Part shown: positions 1-7,412 of the stretch, piece by piece
Layout: the number at the start of each line of letters is the position of its first letter
How positions within the stretch are numbered: the first letter of the stretch is position 1
Source: Bacteroidota bacterium
GTDB lineage: Bacteria > Bacteroidota > Bacteroidia > Flavobacteriales > Schleiferiaceae
Direction: 5' to 3'
DNA length: 20,787 nucleotides
NCBI GenBank assembly: GCA_005786915.1
Contig: SYCM01000129.1
Span: 1 to 20,787, forward strand
The notes under the pieces: generated by a model
What the model saw: only the letters and a program-made list of their open reading frames with translations
Told to the model about the DNA's origin: nothing
Databases searched by the model: none
Translations under genes and position numbers: made by a program

Positions 1-758
1 ATCTTGGCGCTCTGAAGCCACTGAGCCACAATCGTATTGAACTCTTCGGGATGCTCCATCATGGCCGCGTGACCGCAATTGTCAATCCAGTTCAATTCGG
101 AGTTGGGAAGAAGTTCGTGAAACTTGTCAGCCACTTCAGGCGGGGTAACCGCGTCTTGACGGCCCCACACGAGGCACACGGGCACGTCAAATTTCTTGAT
201 GTCCTCGGCCATGTTGTGGCGGATTGCCGACTTGGAAATGGCCAAGGTCTTAATTGCCTTCATGCGGTCGTTGACCGTATCAAACACTTGATCGATCAGT
301 TCGTCGGTAGCCACTTCTTTCACGGCAAAAACGTCGCGTACGCGCTCGGCGATGTAGTTGCGGTCTCCGCGTCGGGGGTAGCTGTTGCCCATGGCCGACT
401 CGTAGAGTCCGCTTGAACCGGCGAGTACGATGCCGGCAACTCGCTCAGGGAAGAGCTTTTGAAAGAGCAGGGCAATGTGTCCGCCCAAGCTGTTACCGAC
501 CAGAACCACCTTGCCGTAGCCGCGGTGGTCGACGAACTTCTTGAGGAACTTAGTCAGGCTCGTCACCGAGGTGGTCGGCAGGGGCATGCTGTACAAGGGC
601 AAGAGCGGAACGACCGTTTCGTACCCCCGCTGGCTGAAAAAGTCAACCTGATTATGGAAGTTGCTGAGGGTCCCCATGAGTCCGTGGAGGAAAATGATGG
701 GGGTACCTGTGCCTTTAGAGAGGTATTCGTAGGGTCCGTCTTGAATGAGCGTCGACAT
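1..758 (-). CDS. alpha/beta hydrolase fold protein, C-terminus cut by window edge
   Basis: Reading the minus strand from the ATG at 758-756 gives 252 codons, open to the window edge. The protein has the alpha/beta hydrolase layout: an oxyanion-loop HG at residues 25-26 (FLHGLMGT), a nucleophile elbow GNSLGG with Ser90, an acid candidate Asp202 in WGRQDAVTPP, and the catalytic His230 in NCGHAAMMEHPEEF. The late position of the His motif means only a few C-terminal residues are missing. There is no signal peptide, so it is probably a cytoplasmic serine hydrolase. The substrate cannot be told from sequence; esterase, thioesterase and lactonase are all possible. It is divergent from the dcw cluster and has its own -7 element about 22 bases upstream of the ATG. 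From family knowledge, a hydrolase of this type often sits beside mraZ in Flavobacteria, but no functional link is established. Confidence 0.88.
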   Translation of the reverse strand, partial: MSTLIQDGPYEYLSKGTGTPIIFLHGLMGTLSNFHNQVDFFSQRGYETVVPLLPLYSMPLPTTSVTSLTKFLKKFVDHRGYGKVVLVGNSLGGHIALLFQKLFPERVAGIVLAGSSGLYESAMGNSYPRRGDRNYIAERVRDVFAVKEVATDELIDQVFDTVNDRMKAIKTLAISKSAIRHNMAEDIKKFDVPVCLVWGRQDAVTPPEVADKFHELLPNSELNWIDNCGHAAMMEHPEEFNTIVAQWLQSAK

Positions 759-779
759 AGGCGCGTGTTGGAAATGCGG

Positions 780-787
780 CAAAGATA
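780..787 (-). promoter_or_regulatory. -7 promoter element for the hydrolase gene
   Basis: Read on the minus strand, bases 787-780 are TATCTTTG, a perfect match to the Bacteroidetes sigma-A -7 consensus TAnnTTTG. Transcription would start near 773 and leave a leader of about 15 bases before the ATG at 758. No clear TTTG-type -33 element is present at the usual distance; the closest is TTTC at 814-811. The call rests on one eight-base match at a plausible distance from a start codon. Confidence 0.55.
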
Positions 788-918
788 CGGAATCCTAGGG
801 GCCGGGAAGCGAAATCGGCGAGAAGGCACTCCTTAAAAGTCGCCCCGAGCGGACCGATTCCCCGAGGGCTCGCGGACCTCGACCGCAGCGTCGCACAAAC
901 GCTTAATATGCTGTAAAT

Positions 919-960
919 CTGATTTTTAAAATCAAAATCAAAAAGTTATTCACAATTGTG
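919..960. promoter_or_regulatory. AT-rich island upstream of mraZ with two palindromes and a DnaA-box-like site
   Basis: In a GC-rich window this stretch is strongly AT-rich. It holds a 13-base palindrome at 921-933 (GATTTT-T-AAAATC), a short repetition of ATCAAA at 931-942, a TTATTCACA at 946-954 that fits the loose DnaA-box pattern TTWTNCACA, and a perfect 10-base palindrome CACAATTGTG at 951-960 that runs into the first TGGG repeat. It lies in the gap between the divergent hydrolase and mraZ. It may be an upstream activating stretch or protein-binding region for the mraZ promoter. The individual elements are short and could be chance. Confidence 0.35.
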
Positions 961-997
961 GGAGAAAGTGGGTGATTGTGGGAGACTCTGGGTACTT
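958..997 (+). promoter_or_regulatory. MraZ operator: four TGGG direct repeats, 10-bp period
   Basis: TGGG begins at 959, 969, 979 and 989, an exact 10-base period. The 10-base units are GTGGGAGAAA, GTGGGTGATT, GTGGGAGACT and CTGGGTACTT. MraZ is known in E. coli to bind TGGGN direct repeats separated by five bases upstream of its own gene, and this array matches that spacing with four copies. The repeats fill the region where RNA polymerase would contact the -33 area, and the last one abuts the -7 element, so binding would be expected to repress. The array lies immediately upstream of mraZ, the expected regulator. Confidence 0.8.
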
Positions 998-1000
998 TTG
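993..1000 (+). promoter_or_regulatory. -7 element of the dcw cluster promoter
   Basis: TACTTTTG at 993-1000 matches the Bacteroidetes TAnnTTTG -7 element perfectly. It sits 22 bases before the mraZ ATG at 1023, giving an expected start site near 1007 and a leader of about 16 bases. The -33 position is occupied by the TGGG repeats and shows no good TTTG; an ATTG at 975-978 is only 14 bases upstream of the -7 element. This is the best promoter candidate for the 14-gene cluster. Confidence 0.65.
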
Positions 1001-1022
1001 GTACCGTAACCGCACCAATAAC

Positions 1023-1493
1023 ATGAAATCCGTACTCGGAGTATACGAATGCAGCATGGACGCCAAAGGGCGCGTTCTACTTCCCGCTGGGCTCAAGCGC
1101 CAGCTGGATTCGGCCGCGCACGAGGGTTTTGTGTTGAAGCGAAGCGTGTTCAGTCCCTGCCTCGAGCTGCACACGATGGAGCAGTGGCGCGGGATTTCAG
1201 AGAAAATCGGCAAGCTGAACCGCTTCGTGAAAAAGAACGCCGACTTCGTGCGCCTTTTTCACGCCGGTGTCAAGATGGTCGAGCTCGACGGGTCGGGACG
1301 CATCCTGATCGCGAAAGACCTCGCAGCCTTTGCCCGCCTCGAGCGGGAATTGGTGTTCTCAGGCACGCCCCTGGGCGTAGAAATTTGGAGCCGCTCGGCC
1401 TACGAAGCGGCGGTAAATCCTTCGGACCTTGACTTCGCTCAGCTTGCCGAAGAAGTGATGGGCGGCCAAAATGGGGACCATGAGCTACCATAG
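1023..1493 (+). CDS. mraZ: MraZ, transcriptional regulator of the dcw cluster
   Basis: A 156-residue protein with two SpoVT/AbrB-type halves, each carrying the DxxxR signature of the family: Asp13-Arg17 in MDAKGRVLLP and Asp89-Arg93 in LDGSGRILIA. MraZ forms a ring-shaped oligomer that binds repeated TGGG sites and represses its own operon; such sites lie directly upstream here. The frame is also open from a GTG at 972, but that codon lies inside the operator and upstream of the -7 element, so ATG 1023, which opens with MKSVLGVYECSMD, is chosen. It is the first gene of the cluster. The stop lies 14 bases inside rsmH, which suggests translational coupling of regulator and methyltransferase. 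The family assignment is firm; repression in this species is inferred. Confidence 0.95.
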   Translation: MKSVLGVYECSMDAKGRVLLPAGLKRQLDSAAHEGFVLKRSVFSPCLELHTMEQWRGISEKIGKLNRFVKKNADFVRLFHAGVKMVELDGSGRILIAKDLAAFARLERELVFSGTPLGVEIWSRSAYEAAVNPSDLDFAQLAEEVMGGQNGDHELP

Positions 1494-2385
1494 CCCCGTT
1501 TTACTTGCCGAATGCCTCCACTTTCTTAACCTCCGTACCCACGGGACCTACCTCGACGCCACCTTTGGCGGAGGCGGACACAGCCGAGCCATCCTCGAGC
1601 AGCTCGGGCCGAACGGACGGTTAATCGCGTTCGACCAGGATCCCGACGCCCAAGCCAACGCGCTGGACGATCCGCGCTTTACGCTGGTTCCGCACAACTT
1701 CGAGCACATCAAACGCTTTTTAAAGCTGCACCGCGTGGCGCAGGTCGACGGGATTTTGGCGGACTTGGGGGTCAGCAGCCACCAGCTTGACGTGCCCGAG
1801 CGCGGATTTGCCCACAAGTTTGACGGTCCGCTCGACATGCGCATGAACCCCGACGCGGGCCAGCCGGCCAGCGAATGGCTCAACGAGGTGGGCGAGCTGG
1901 AGCTTCGCAAGGTGCTTGCCGAGTTTGGCGACGTGGAGCGCCCGGCCGCCGTGGCCGCCGCCATTCTTCGCGCGCTCCCCATTGCCACGACGACCGAGCT
2001 CAAGGCCGTACTCGAGCCGTTTAGTCAGCGTGGCCGCAATTCCAAGCTGCCGGCTCGCGTGTTTCAAGCGATCCGCATTGCGGTCAACCGCGAAATGGAC
2101 GTGCTGGACCGCTTTTTAACGGACTGCCTAGACGTGCTGGCGCCCGGCGGACGCTTGGTGGTGATGAGCTACCACAGCCTCGAAGACCGGCGCGTCAAAA
2201 ACCTGATGAGGGAGGGCCGCCTCGATGGCGAGGCCGACCGCGACGATTTTGGGCGCCGCCTGGTTCCGTACACCCTTATTACCCGCAAGCCGGTGAGCGC
2301 CGGTCCCGACGAACTCGAGCGCAATCCGCGGTCGCGCTCGGCGCGGCTCCGCGCGGCCGAAAAAACAGCATTGAATCATGGCTGA
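1480..2385 (+). CDS. rsmH: 16S rRNA (cytosine-1402-N4)-methyltransferase RsmH
   Basis: A 301-residue SAM-dependent methyltransferase of the MraW/RsmH family, which methylates the N4 of C1402 in 16S rRNA in the ribosomal P site. Visible motifs are the SAM-binding DATFGGGGHS (residues 27-35), AFDQDPDA (50-57), ADLGVSSHQLD (94-104), the helical insert with LPARVFQAIRIAVNRE (190-205), APGGRLVVMSYHSLEDR (221-237) and the basic tail RSRSARLRAAEK. An in-frame ATG at 1471 would add three residues; ATG 1480 is preferred because the family normally opens with a short M-x-YHxPVLL. It overlaps mraZ by 14 bases and ftsL by 8. The length is normal for the family and nothing looks broken. Confidence 0.96.
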   Translation: MSYHSPVLLAECLHFLNLRTHGTYLDATFGGGGHSRAILEQLGPNGRLIAFDQDPDAQANALDDPRFTLVPHNFEHIKRFLKLHRVAQVDGILADLGVSSHQLDVPERGFAHKFDGPLDMRMNPDAGQPASEWLNEVGELELRKVLAEFGDVERPAAVAAAILRALPIATTTELKAVLEPFSQRGRNSKLPARVFQAIRIAVNREMDVLDRFLTDCLDVLAPGGRLVVMSYHSLEDRRVKNLMREGRLDGEADRDDFGRRLVPYTLITRKPVSAGPDELERNPRSRSARLRAAEKTALNHG

Positions 2386-2716
2386 GCCCACCCCGCGCGT
2401 CAACGTCACCTCGGTCCTGCGGGGTAGTTTTTTAGGACACCCGTATGTGGTGCGCAACCTGCCGTTTGTGGCCTACCTGAGCGCGCTCGGACTGATTGCC
2501 ATTTTTCTGGCGCACCGGGCCGAGCAAAACGCCCGGACGATAAGTGAGCAGTCGGCCGAACTGAGCGAAATCAAGTCAGAATACCTCGAGGCAAAATCTA
2601 CGCTGATGCGCATGGGCACCGAAAGTTCGGTGCGCGAGCGGGCGCAGCTAATGGGCCTGGTGCCGCCCACCAAAGCACCGGAACGCATAACCATTCCCAA
2701 GGATGACGCCGAATGA
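2378..2716 (+). CDS. ftsL: FtsL-like bitopic cell-division protein
   Basis: A 112-residue protein with a short basic cytoplasmic N-terminus, one membrane segment at about residues 28-45 (FVAYLSALGLIAIFLA), a probable coiled coil at 48-79 and a short tail. This is the layout of FtsL, which forms a periplasmic coiled coil (with FtsB in model bacteria) and recruits and activates FtsW and FtsI. Sequence identity with proteobacterial FtsL is not visible; the call rests on topology and on position between rsmH and ftsI, where Bacteroidetes carry an FtsL-like family. It overlaps rsmH by 8 bases and ftsI by 14, so it is almost certainly translated in chain with them. No separate FtsB is seen in this window. 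Confidence 0.85.
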   Translation: MAEPTPRVNVTSVLRGSFLGHPYVVRNLPFVAYLSALGLIAIFLAHRAEQNARTISEQSAELSEIKSEYLEAKSTLMRMGTESSVRERAQLMGLVPPTKAPERITIPKDDAE

Positions 2717-4703
2717 TCCCGAACGCCTGAATTCGCGGTGGGTCGCGGGACTCACGGCGGTGCTTGCGCTCTTCGCTGCCGCGGTGCTGGTCAAGCTCTA
2801 CGTGGTTTCGCTACGCGACGGCGAGGCCCTGCGCGAGGCCGGGCGGGAGCGGGTGGTCCAGCAGCGCGAGGTTCCGGCCAGCCGCGGCAACATTTATTCG
2901 GCCGACGGCCAGCTGCTCGCGACCTCCATGCCCGTGTACGAGCTGCGTTGGGACGCTTCGATTGTCGATCAGGCCCGCTTTGACGAGCGGATTCAAAAGA
3001 CGGTTCTGGGCCTCCACCGGCTGCTCCCGGAACGCAGCGCATCAGAGTGGCTGACCTACCTGCGCGAGCAGCACCGCGAGGGCAAGCGCTACGCGTTTCT
3101 CGCCAAAAACCTGAGTTTTAGCCTGTACCGCAAGGTGCGCGACCTACCTCTTTTTGAGGGCGGACCCTTCAAAAGCGGCTTGATCGCCGAAGAGCGCTAC
3201 ACCCGGCTAATGCCCATGGGCATGCTCGCCCAGCGCACTATCGGCTACTGGCGCCCCGACGCCAAAGCCGGTCTGGAGGCCACGTTCAACGAGGTGCTCG
3301 GCGGACAAAACGGCCTGCGCTGGATGCAGCACTTCGGCAAGGGGCAGTGGAAGCCCCTTGAGGCAGAATTTGAGGTGGATCCGCGCGACGGAGCCGACAT
3401 CGAAATTACCCTGGACACCCGCATTCAAGACATCGCTCACCGCGCGCTGCTGCAGCGCCTCGAGCAGTTTCAGGCCGACCACGGAAGCGTAATCGTGATG
3501 GAGGTCGCGACGGGAAAAATTCGCGCCATGGTCAATTTGGGACGCAAAAAAGACGACTCCGTATATACGGAGCTTCGCAACTACGCCGTGTGGGAGCGCA
3601 CCGAGCCGGGATCCACGTTCAAGTTCGCCGCCTTACTCGCCGCCCTCGAAGACGGCATGGTCGACACGGCGACCAAGGTCGACACTGACGGCGGAGTGTA
3701 TGTGGTGCACGGCAGAAAGGTCAACGACTCCCACAAAGGGGGCTATGGGGTAATTTCATTGGGCCGCGCCCTCGAAGTTTCAAGTAACACTGGGGTGGTC
3801 AAGGCCATTTACCCGAAGTATGTGGCTGATCCGCAGGAGTTTATCGACCGACTCTACCAAATGGGGCTCGGCGAAAAAACCGGCATCGAGGTCCACGGCG
3901 AAAGCGCCCCGTTCATTCCGAATCCAGAAAGTCCGCGCTGGTCGGGGCCCTCGCTGGCCTGGATGATGTTCGGGTACGGCGTTGAGTGCACGCCGCTGCA
4001 AACGTTGACCTTTTACAACGCCCTAGCCAACGACGGAAAGATGGTGCGTCCGCGTCTATGGGAGCGCACGCTGGACCGCGGGCAGGTGGTGGCCGAGTCG
4101 GAACTGGACTACATCCGCAGCAGCATTGCGTCCAAAGAAAACGTGATGAAGGTGCGCGATTTGATGGAAAAAGTGGTGATTCGCGGCACCGCCACCAACA
4201 TCAAGCTGGACTCGCTGAAGCTTGCGGGCAAGACCGGCACCTGCCAGCTGGAGTACTGGAATCCGGCCAAAATGGGATACCAGGCTTCTTTTGCTGGGTA
4301 TTTTCCGGCGGATAACCCGAAGTATTCCTGCGTGGTGGTGATCGCCCGACCGATTAAGAGCATGGGCTACTACGCCAACATTGTGGCGGCACCCGTGTTT
4401 CAGGACATTGCCCTGGGCATCACCCGGTTTATTCCAGACGACCGCACCCCTCCGCGCGGATACTGGAGCGACGGGCTCGAAACGGCCGCCCGCAAGCAAG
4501 AAGCCAGCGCCGAGAAGCGCTGGGCCGAAGCCGAGGCTGCGCTCGAGCGCGGCAGTATGCCCAACTGGACGGGCTGGAAGGCCACCGACGCCCTGCACTT
4601 GCTCGAGCGCTTCGGGTATTCGGTGCAAACCAAAGGCAACGGCCGCGTGCGCAGCTGGGTACCGGGCGGAGGACGCAAATCGATTACGCTGATTTTAGGA
4701 TGA
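2703..4703 (+). CDS. ftsI: FtsI/PBP3-type septal peptidoglycan transpeptidase with one PASTA domain
   Basis: A 666-residue class B penicillin-binding protein. A membrane anchor lies at about residues 14-36, followed by the dimerisation/pedestal domain (ASRGNIYSADGQLLA at 59-73) and a transpeptidase domain with all three active-site motifs: S304-T-F-K307, S360-S-N362 and K510-T-G-T513. One C-terminal PASTA domain begins near residue 618 (GSMPNWTGWKATDA). It cross-links septal peptidoglycan in the periplasm, working with the FtsW glycosyltransferase encoded downstream. A stretch rich in Ala, Glu and Lys (about 594-616) links transpeptidase and PASTA. It overlaps ftsL by 14 bases and murE by 4 (ATGA). 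The length and single PASTA domain are usual for Bacteroidetes. Confidence 0.95.
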   Translation: MTPNDPERLNSRWVAGLTAVLALFAAAVLVKLYVVSLRDGEALREAGRERVVQQREVPASRGNIYSADGQLLATSMPVYELRWDASIVDQARFDERIQKTVLGLHRLLPERSASEWLTYLREQHREGKRYAFLAKNLSFSLYRKVRDLPLFEGGPFKSGLIAEERYTRLMPMGMLAQRTIGYWRPDAKAGLEATFNEVLGGQNGLRWMQHFGKGQWKPLEAEFEVDPRDGADIEITLDTRIQDIAHRALLQRLEQFQADHGSVIVMEVATGKIRAMVNLGRKKDDSVYTELRNYAVWERTEPGSTFKFAALLAALEDGMVDTATKVDTDGGVYVVHGRKVNDSHKGGYGVISLGRALEVSSNTGVVKAIYPKYVADPQEFIDRLYQMGLGEKTGIEVHGESAPFIPNPESPRWSGPSLAWMMFGYGVECTPLQTLTFYNALANDGKMVRPRLWERTLDRGQVVAESELDYIRSSIASKENVMKVRDLMEKVVIRGTATNIKLDSLKLAGKTGTCQLEYWNPAKMGYQASFAGYFPADNPKYSCVVVIARPIKSMGYYANIVAAPVFQDIALGITRFIPDDRTPPRGYWSDGLETAARKQEASAEKRWAEAEAALERGSMPNWTGWKATDALHLLERFGYSVQTKGNGRVRSWVPGGGRKSITLILG

Positions 4704-6157
4704 AGCTGCTCAAAAACCTTCTCTATGGGGTGCGCCTGGTGGACGTTCAGGGCAGTACCAACCTCGCGGTAGAATCGGTGACCACCGACAGCCGCAAGGT
4801 GCGCACCGACAGCCTGTTTGTGGCGGTGCGCGGAACCCATTCCGACGGCCACGACTACCTGGAGCAGGCCATCGCCGCCGGAGCCAAGGTGCTGGTAGTG
4901 GAGGCCTTGCCCGACCAGCCCTCGCCAAATGCCACCTGGGTGGTTGTGAGCAACAGCGCCGAGGCCTACGCCCAGATGGCTTGTTCGTGGTTTGAGCATC
5001 CGAGCCACGATATGCAGGTGGTCGGCGTCACGGGCACCAACGGCAAGACGACCACGGCCACGTTGCTGTACCATTTGTTCCAAAACCGCGGGGTGCGCAC
5101 CGGCCTGATCAGCACGGTAAAGGTCTGCGTGCACACCGCCGAGGAGCCCGCCACCCACACCACGCCCGACGCGTGGGTGCTTCAAGGGCATTTGGCGCGG
5201 ATGCGCGAGGCCGGCTGCAAGGTGGTGTTCATGGAGGTAAGTTCGCACGGGCTGGTGCAGCACCGCGTAACGGGACTGCGGTTTGCGGGGGCCGTGTTCA
5301 CCAACATTTCGCACGACCACCTGGACTACCACGGGACGATGGACCACTACGTCGCCGCCAAAAAGATGCTGTTCGACGGGTTGGGTTCTGACGCGTTTGC
5401 GCTAGTGAATTCCGACGACAAGCACGGCGAAACGATGCTGCTTGAGTGCGGAGCTCGCAAGCTCACGTACGCGCTGAAGCGCCCGGCCGACGTGAAGGTG
5501 AAAATATTGGAGTCGCACCTCCAAGGCACGCTGCTCAGCATTAACCAGCGCGAGTGCTGGTCGCAGCTGATTGGCGCGTTCAACGCCTACAATATGGCGG
5601 CGATGTACGGGGTGGCGGTCGAGCTGGGAATTCCCGCCGACGAAGCGCTGCAAGCGCTCAGTGCGGTGCGCAGTGTGGACGGTCGCTTTCAAAAGGTCTC
5701 CGGACCCGAAAACCGCATGGGCATTGTGGACTACGCGCACACGCCCGACGCGCTCCAAAACGTACTCCAAACGCTGCAGGAGCTGAATCAAGGGGCCCAG
5801 CAAATCATTACGGTGGTGGGCTGCGGAGGCGACCGCGACCGGAGCAAGCGCCCCGAGATGGCCCGCATTGCCGCGGACCGCAGCACGAAGGCGATTTTGA
5901 CCAGCGACAATCCGCGCAGCGAAGATCCCGAGGCGATTTTGGACGATATGGAAGCCGGGCTGGACCCGGTCCAAAAGCGCCGCTGCCTGCGCATCAGCGA
6001 CCGCGCGCAGGCAATCAAGCTCGCCGTGCAGTTGGCCCAGCCGGGCGACGTGGTTCTCGTCGCGGGCAAGGGCCACGAAACCTATCAAGAAGTTGCCGGC
6101 GTCAAGCATCCGTTTGACGACGTGGCCGTTCTCAAAGCTCAGTTTAACGATTTGTAA
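4700..6157 (+). CDS. murE: UDP-MurNAc-tripeptide synthetase MurE, meso-DAP type
   Basis: A 485-residue cytoplasmic Mur ligase that adds the third amino acid to UDP-MurNAc-L-Ala-D-Glu using ATP. The P-loop GVTGTNGKTTT is at residues 109-119, the central-domain motifs FMEVSSHGL (177-185) and NISHDHLDYHGTM (202-214) follow, and Lys221 in HYVAAKKM is the likely carbamylated lysine. The DNPR motif at 403-406 (TSDNPRSEDP) is the known signature for meso-diaminopimelate specificity, so the peptidoglycan is predicted to be DAP-type. The start overlaps the ftsI stop as ATGA. No murF follows; the gene goes directly to mraY, as is normal for Bacteroidetes. Confidence 0.96.
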   Translation: MKLLKNLLYGVRLVDVQGSTNLAVESVTTDSRKVRTDSLFVAVRGTHSDGHDYLEQAIAAGAKVLVVEALPDQPSPNATWVVVSNSAEAYAQMACSWFEHPSHDMQVVGVTGTNGKTTTATLLYHLFQNRGVRTGLISTVKVCVHTAEEPATHTTPDAWVLQGHLARMREAGCKVVFMEVSSHGLVQHRVTGLRFAGAVFTNISHDHLDYHGTMDHYVAAKKMLFDGLGSDAFALVNSDDKHGETMLLECGARKLTYALKRPADVKVKILESHLQGTLLSINQRECWSQLIGAFNAYNMAAMYGVAVELGIPADEALQALSAVRSVDGRFQKVSGPENRMGIVDYAHTPDALQNVLQTLQELNQGAQQIITVVGCGGDRDRSKRPEMARIAADRSTKAILTSDNPRSEDPEAILDDMEAGLDPVQKRRCLRISDRAQAIKLAVQLAQPGDVVLVAGKGHETYQEVAGVKHPFDDVAVLKAQFNDL

Positions 6158-6160
6158 GCC

Positions 6161-7390
6161 ATGCTGTACGCGCTATTTGACCTGTTGAAGCCTTACGATT
6201 TGCCCGGCGCCGGGCTGTTCAGCTACCTGACGTTCCGGGCGGCCTTGGCCATTTTGCTCTCCCTGACCATTAGCCTGGCTTTTGGGGGGCGGCTGATCAA
6301 ACTGCTGCGCAAACTTCAGGTGGGCGAAACGGTGCGCGACCTCGGACTCGAAGGCCAGCTCAGCAAAGCAGGCACTCCGACGATGGGCGGCCTCATCATT
6401 CTGGCGGCCCTAGTCGTACCCGTTTTACTCGTGGCGGACCTATCAAACATTTACATCCAGTTATTATTGCTTACCACCGTGTGGATGGGGGCCATTGGCT
6501 TCGCCGACGACTACATTAAGGTGTTCCGCAAAAACAAACAGGGTCTTCGGGGCATTTTCAAGGTCATAGGGCAAATCACCCTGGGTCTGGTGGTTGGAGC
6601 AGTACTGGCCTTCCACCCCGACGTGACGATGAAGGAAGAGATTCCGGCGGCGGCGCTCGACGAACTCTACGGCGAAGTGGGCGGCGGCAAACCCATATTT
6701 GGTGCGGCCCAGCAGCACCTTAAGACCACCATTCCGTTCATCAAAGACTCGACGTTTGACTATGCCGACTTGGTATTTTGGACCGACGCGCAGACCGAAT
6801 GGGCGTGGCTGCTGTTCATCCCGATTGTCATCTTCATCATCACGGCGGTCAGCAACGGCGCCAACTTGACCGACGGCCTCGACGGCCTGGCGGGCGGAAC
6901 CTCCGCCATCATCGCCTTCACCCTTGCCATCCTGGCCTACGTGAGCGGATCGGTGGTGTTCGCCAGCTACCTCGACATCATGTACATCCCGATGTCGGGC
7001 GAAATGATCGTGTTTGCCGCGGCCTTTCTGGGAGCCGCCATCGGCTTTTTGTGGTACAATACCTTCCCGGCTCAAGTGTTTATGGGCGACACCGGCAGCC
7101 TTTCGATCGGCGCCATCATCGCAGTGTTTGCGCTGGCGATCCGCAAGGAACTTCTGATACCGATCCTCGCCGGCGTATTCTTGGTCGAAAACCTCAGCGT
7201 CGTGCTGCAGGTCGCGTACTTCAAGTACACTAAAAAGAAGTACGGCGAAGGCCGCCGCATCTTCTTGATGTCGCCGCTGCACCACCACTACCAGAAAAAA
7301 GGCCTTCACGAGTCCAAAATCGTGACGCGCTTCTGGATTTCGGGCATCTTCTTGGCCATCTTCACGTTGATCACGCTCAAACTCCGCTAG
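6161..7390 (+). CDS. mraY: phospho-N-acetylmuramoyl-pentapeptide transferase MraY (lipid I synthase)
   Basis: A 409-residue polytopic membrane protein that moves phospho-MurNAc-pentapeptide from UDP to undecaprenyl phosphate. Signature motifs are GTPTMGG (71-77), the aspartate pair D116-D117 in GFADDYIKV, NLTDGLDGLA (235-244), FMGDTGSL with Asp310 (307-314) and PLHHHYQKKG with the His cluster 374-376. About ten membrane segments are expected. A soluble insert at about 151-212 makes it longer than the roughly 360-residue E. coli enzyme; a similar insert is usual in Bacteroidetes. The ATG lies three bases after the murE stop. There is no clear Shine-Dalgarno sequence, in line with the weak use of that signal in this phylum. 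Confidence 0.96.
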   Translation: MLYALFDLLKPYDLPGAGLFSYLTFRAALAILLSLTISLAFGGRLIKLLRKLQVGETVRDLGLEGQLSKAGTPTMGGLIILAALVVPVLLVADLSNIYIQLLLLTTVWMGAIGFADDYIKVFRKNKQGLRGIFKVIGQITLGLVVGAVLAFHPDVTMKEEIPAAALDELYGEVGGGKPIFGAAQQHLKTTIPFIKDSTFDYADLVFWTDAQTEWAWLLFIPIVIFIITAVSNGANLTDGLDGLAGGTSAIIAFTLAILAYVSGSVVFASYLDIMYIPMSGEMIVFAAAFLGAAIGFLWYNTFPAQVFMGDTGSLSIGAIIAVFALAIRKELLIPILAGVFLVENLSVVLQVAYFKYTKKKYGEGRRIFLMSPLHHHYQKKGLHESKIVTRFWISGIFLAIFTLITLKLR

Positions 7391-7412
7391 TACCGTGCGT
7401 GCCCACCTACCT

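Noticed and set aside
51..836. Plus-strand open frames at 51-416 and 459-836
   Set aside because: They lie opposite a hydrolase gene with intact catalytic triad motifs on the minus strand and have no recognisable features.
972..1022. GTG at 972 as an alternative mraZ start
   Set aside because: It lies within the TGGG operator and upstream of the -7 element, so it would not be in the transcript; MraZ proteins begin close to the MKSVLG segment.
6611..6796. Soluble insert in MraY as a potentially new domain
   Set aside because: Inserts of this size between membrane segments are usual for Bacteroidetes MraY, and the flanking motifs are intact.
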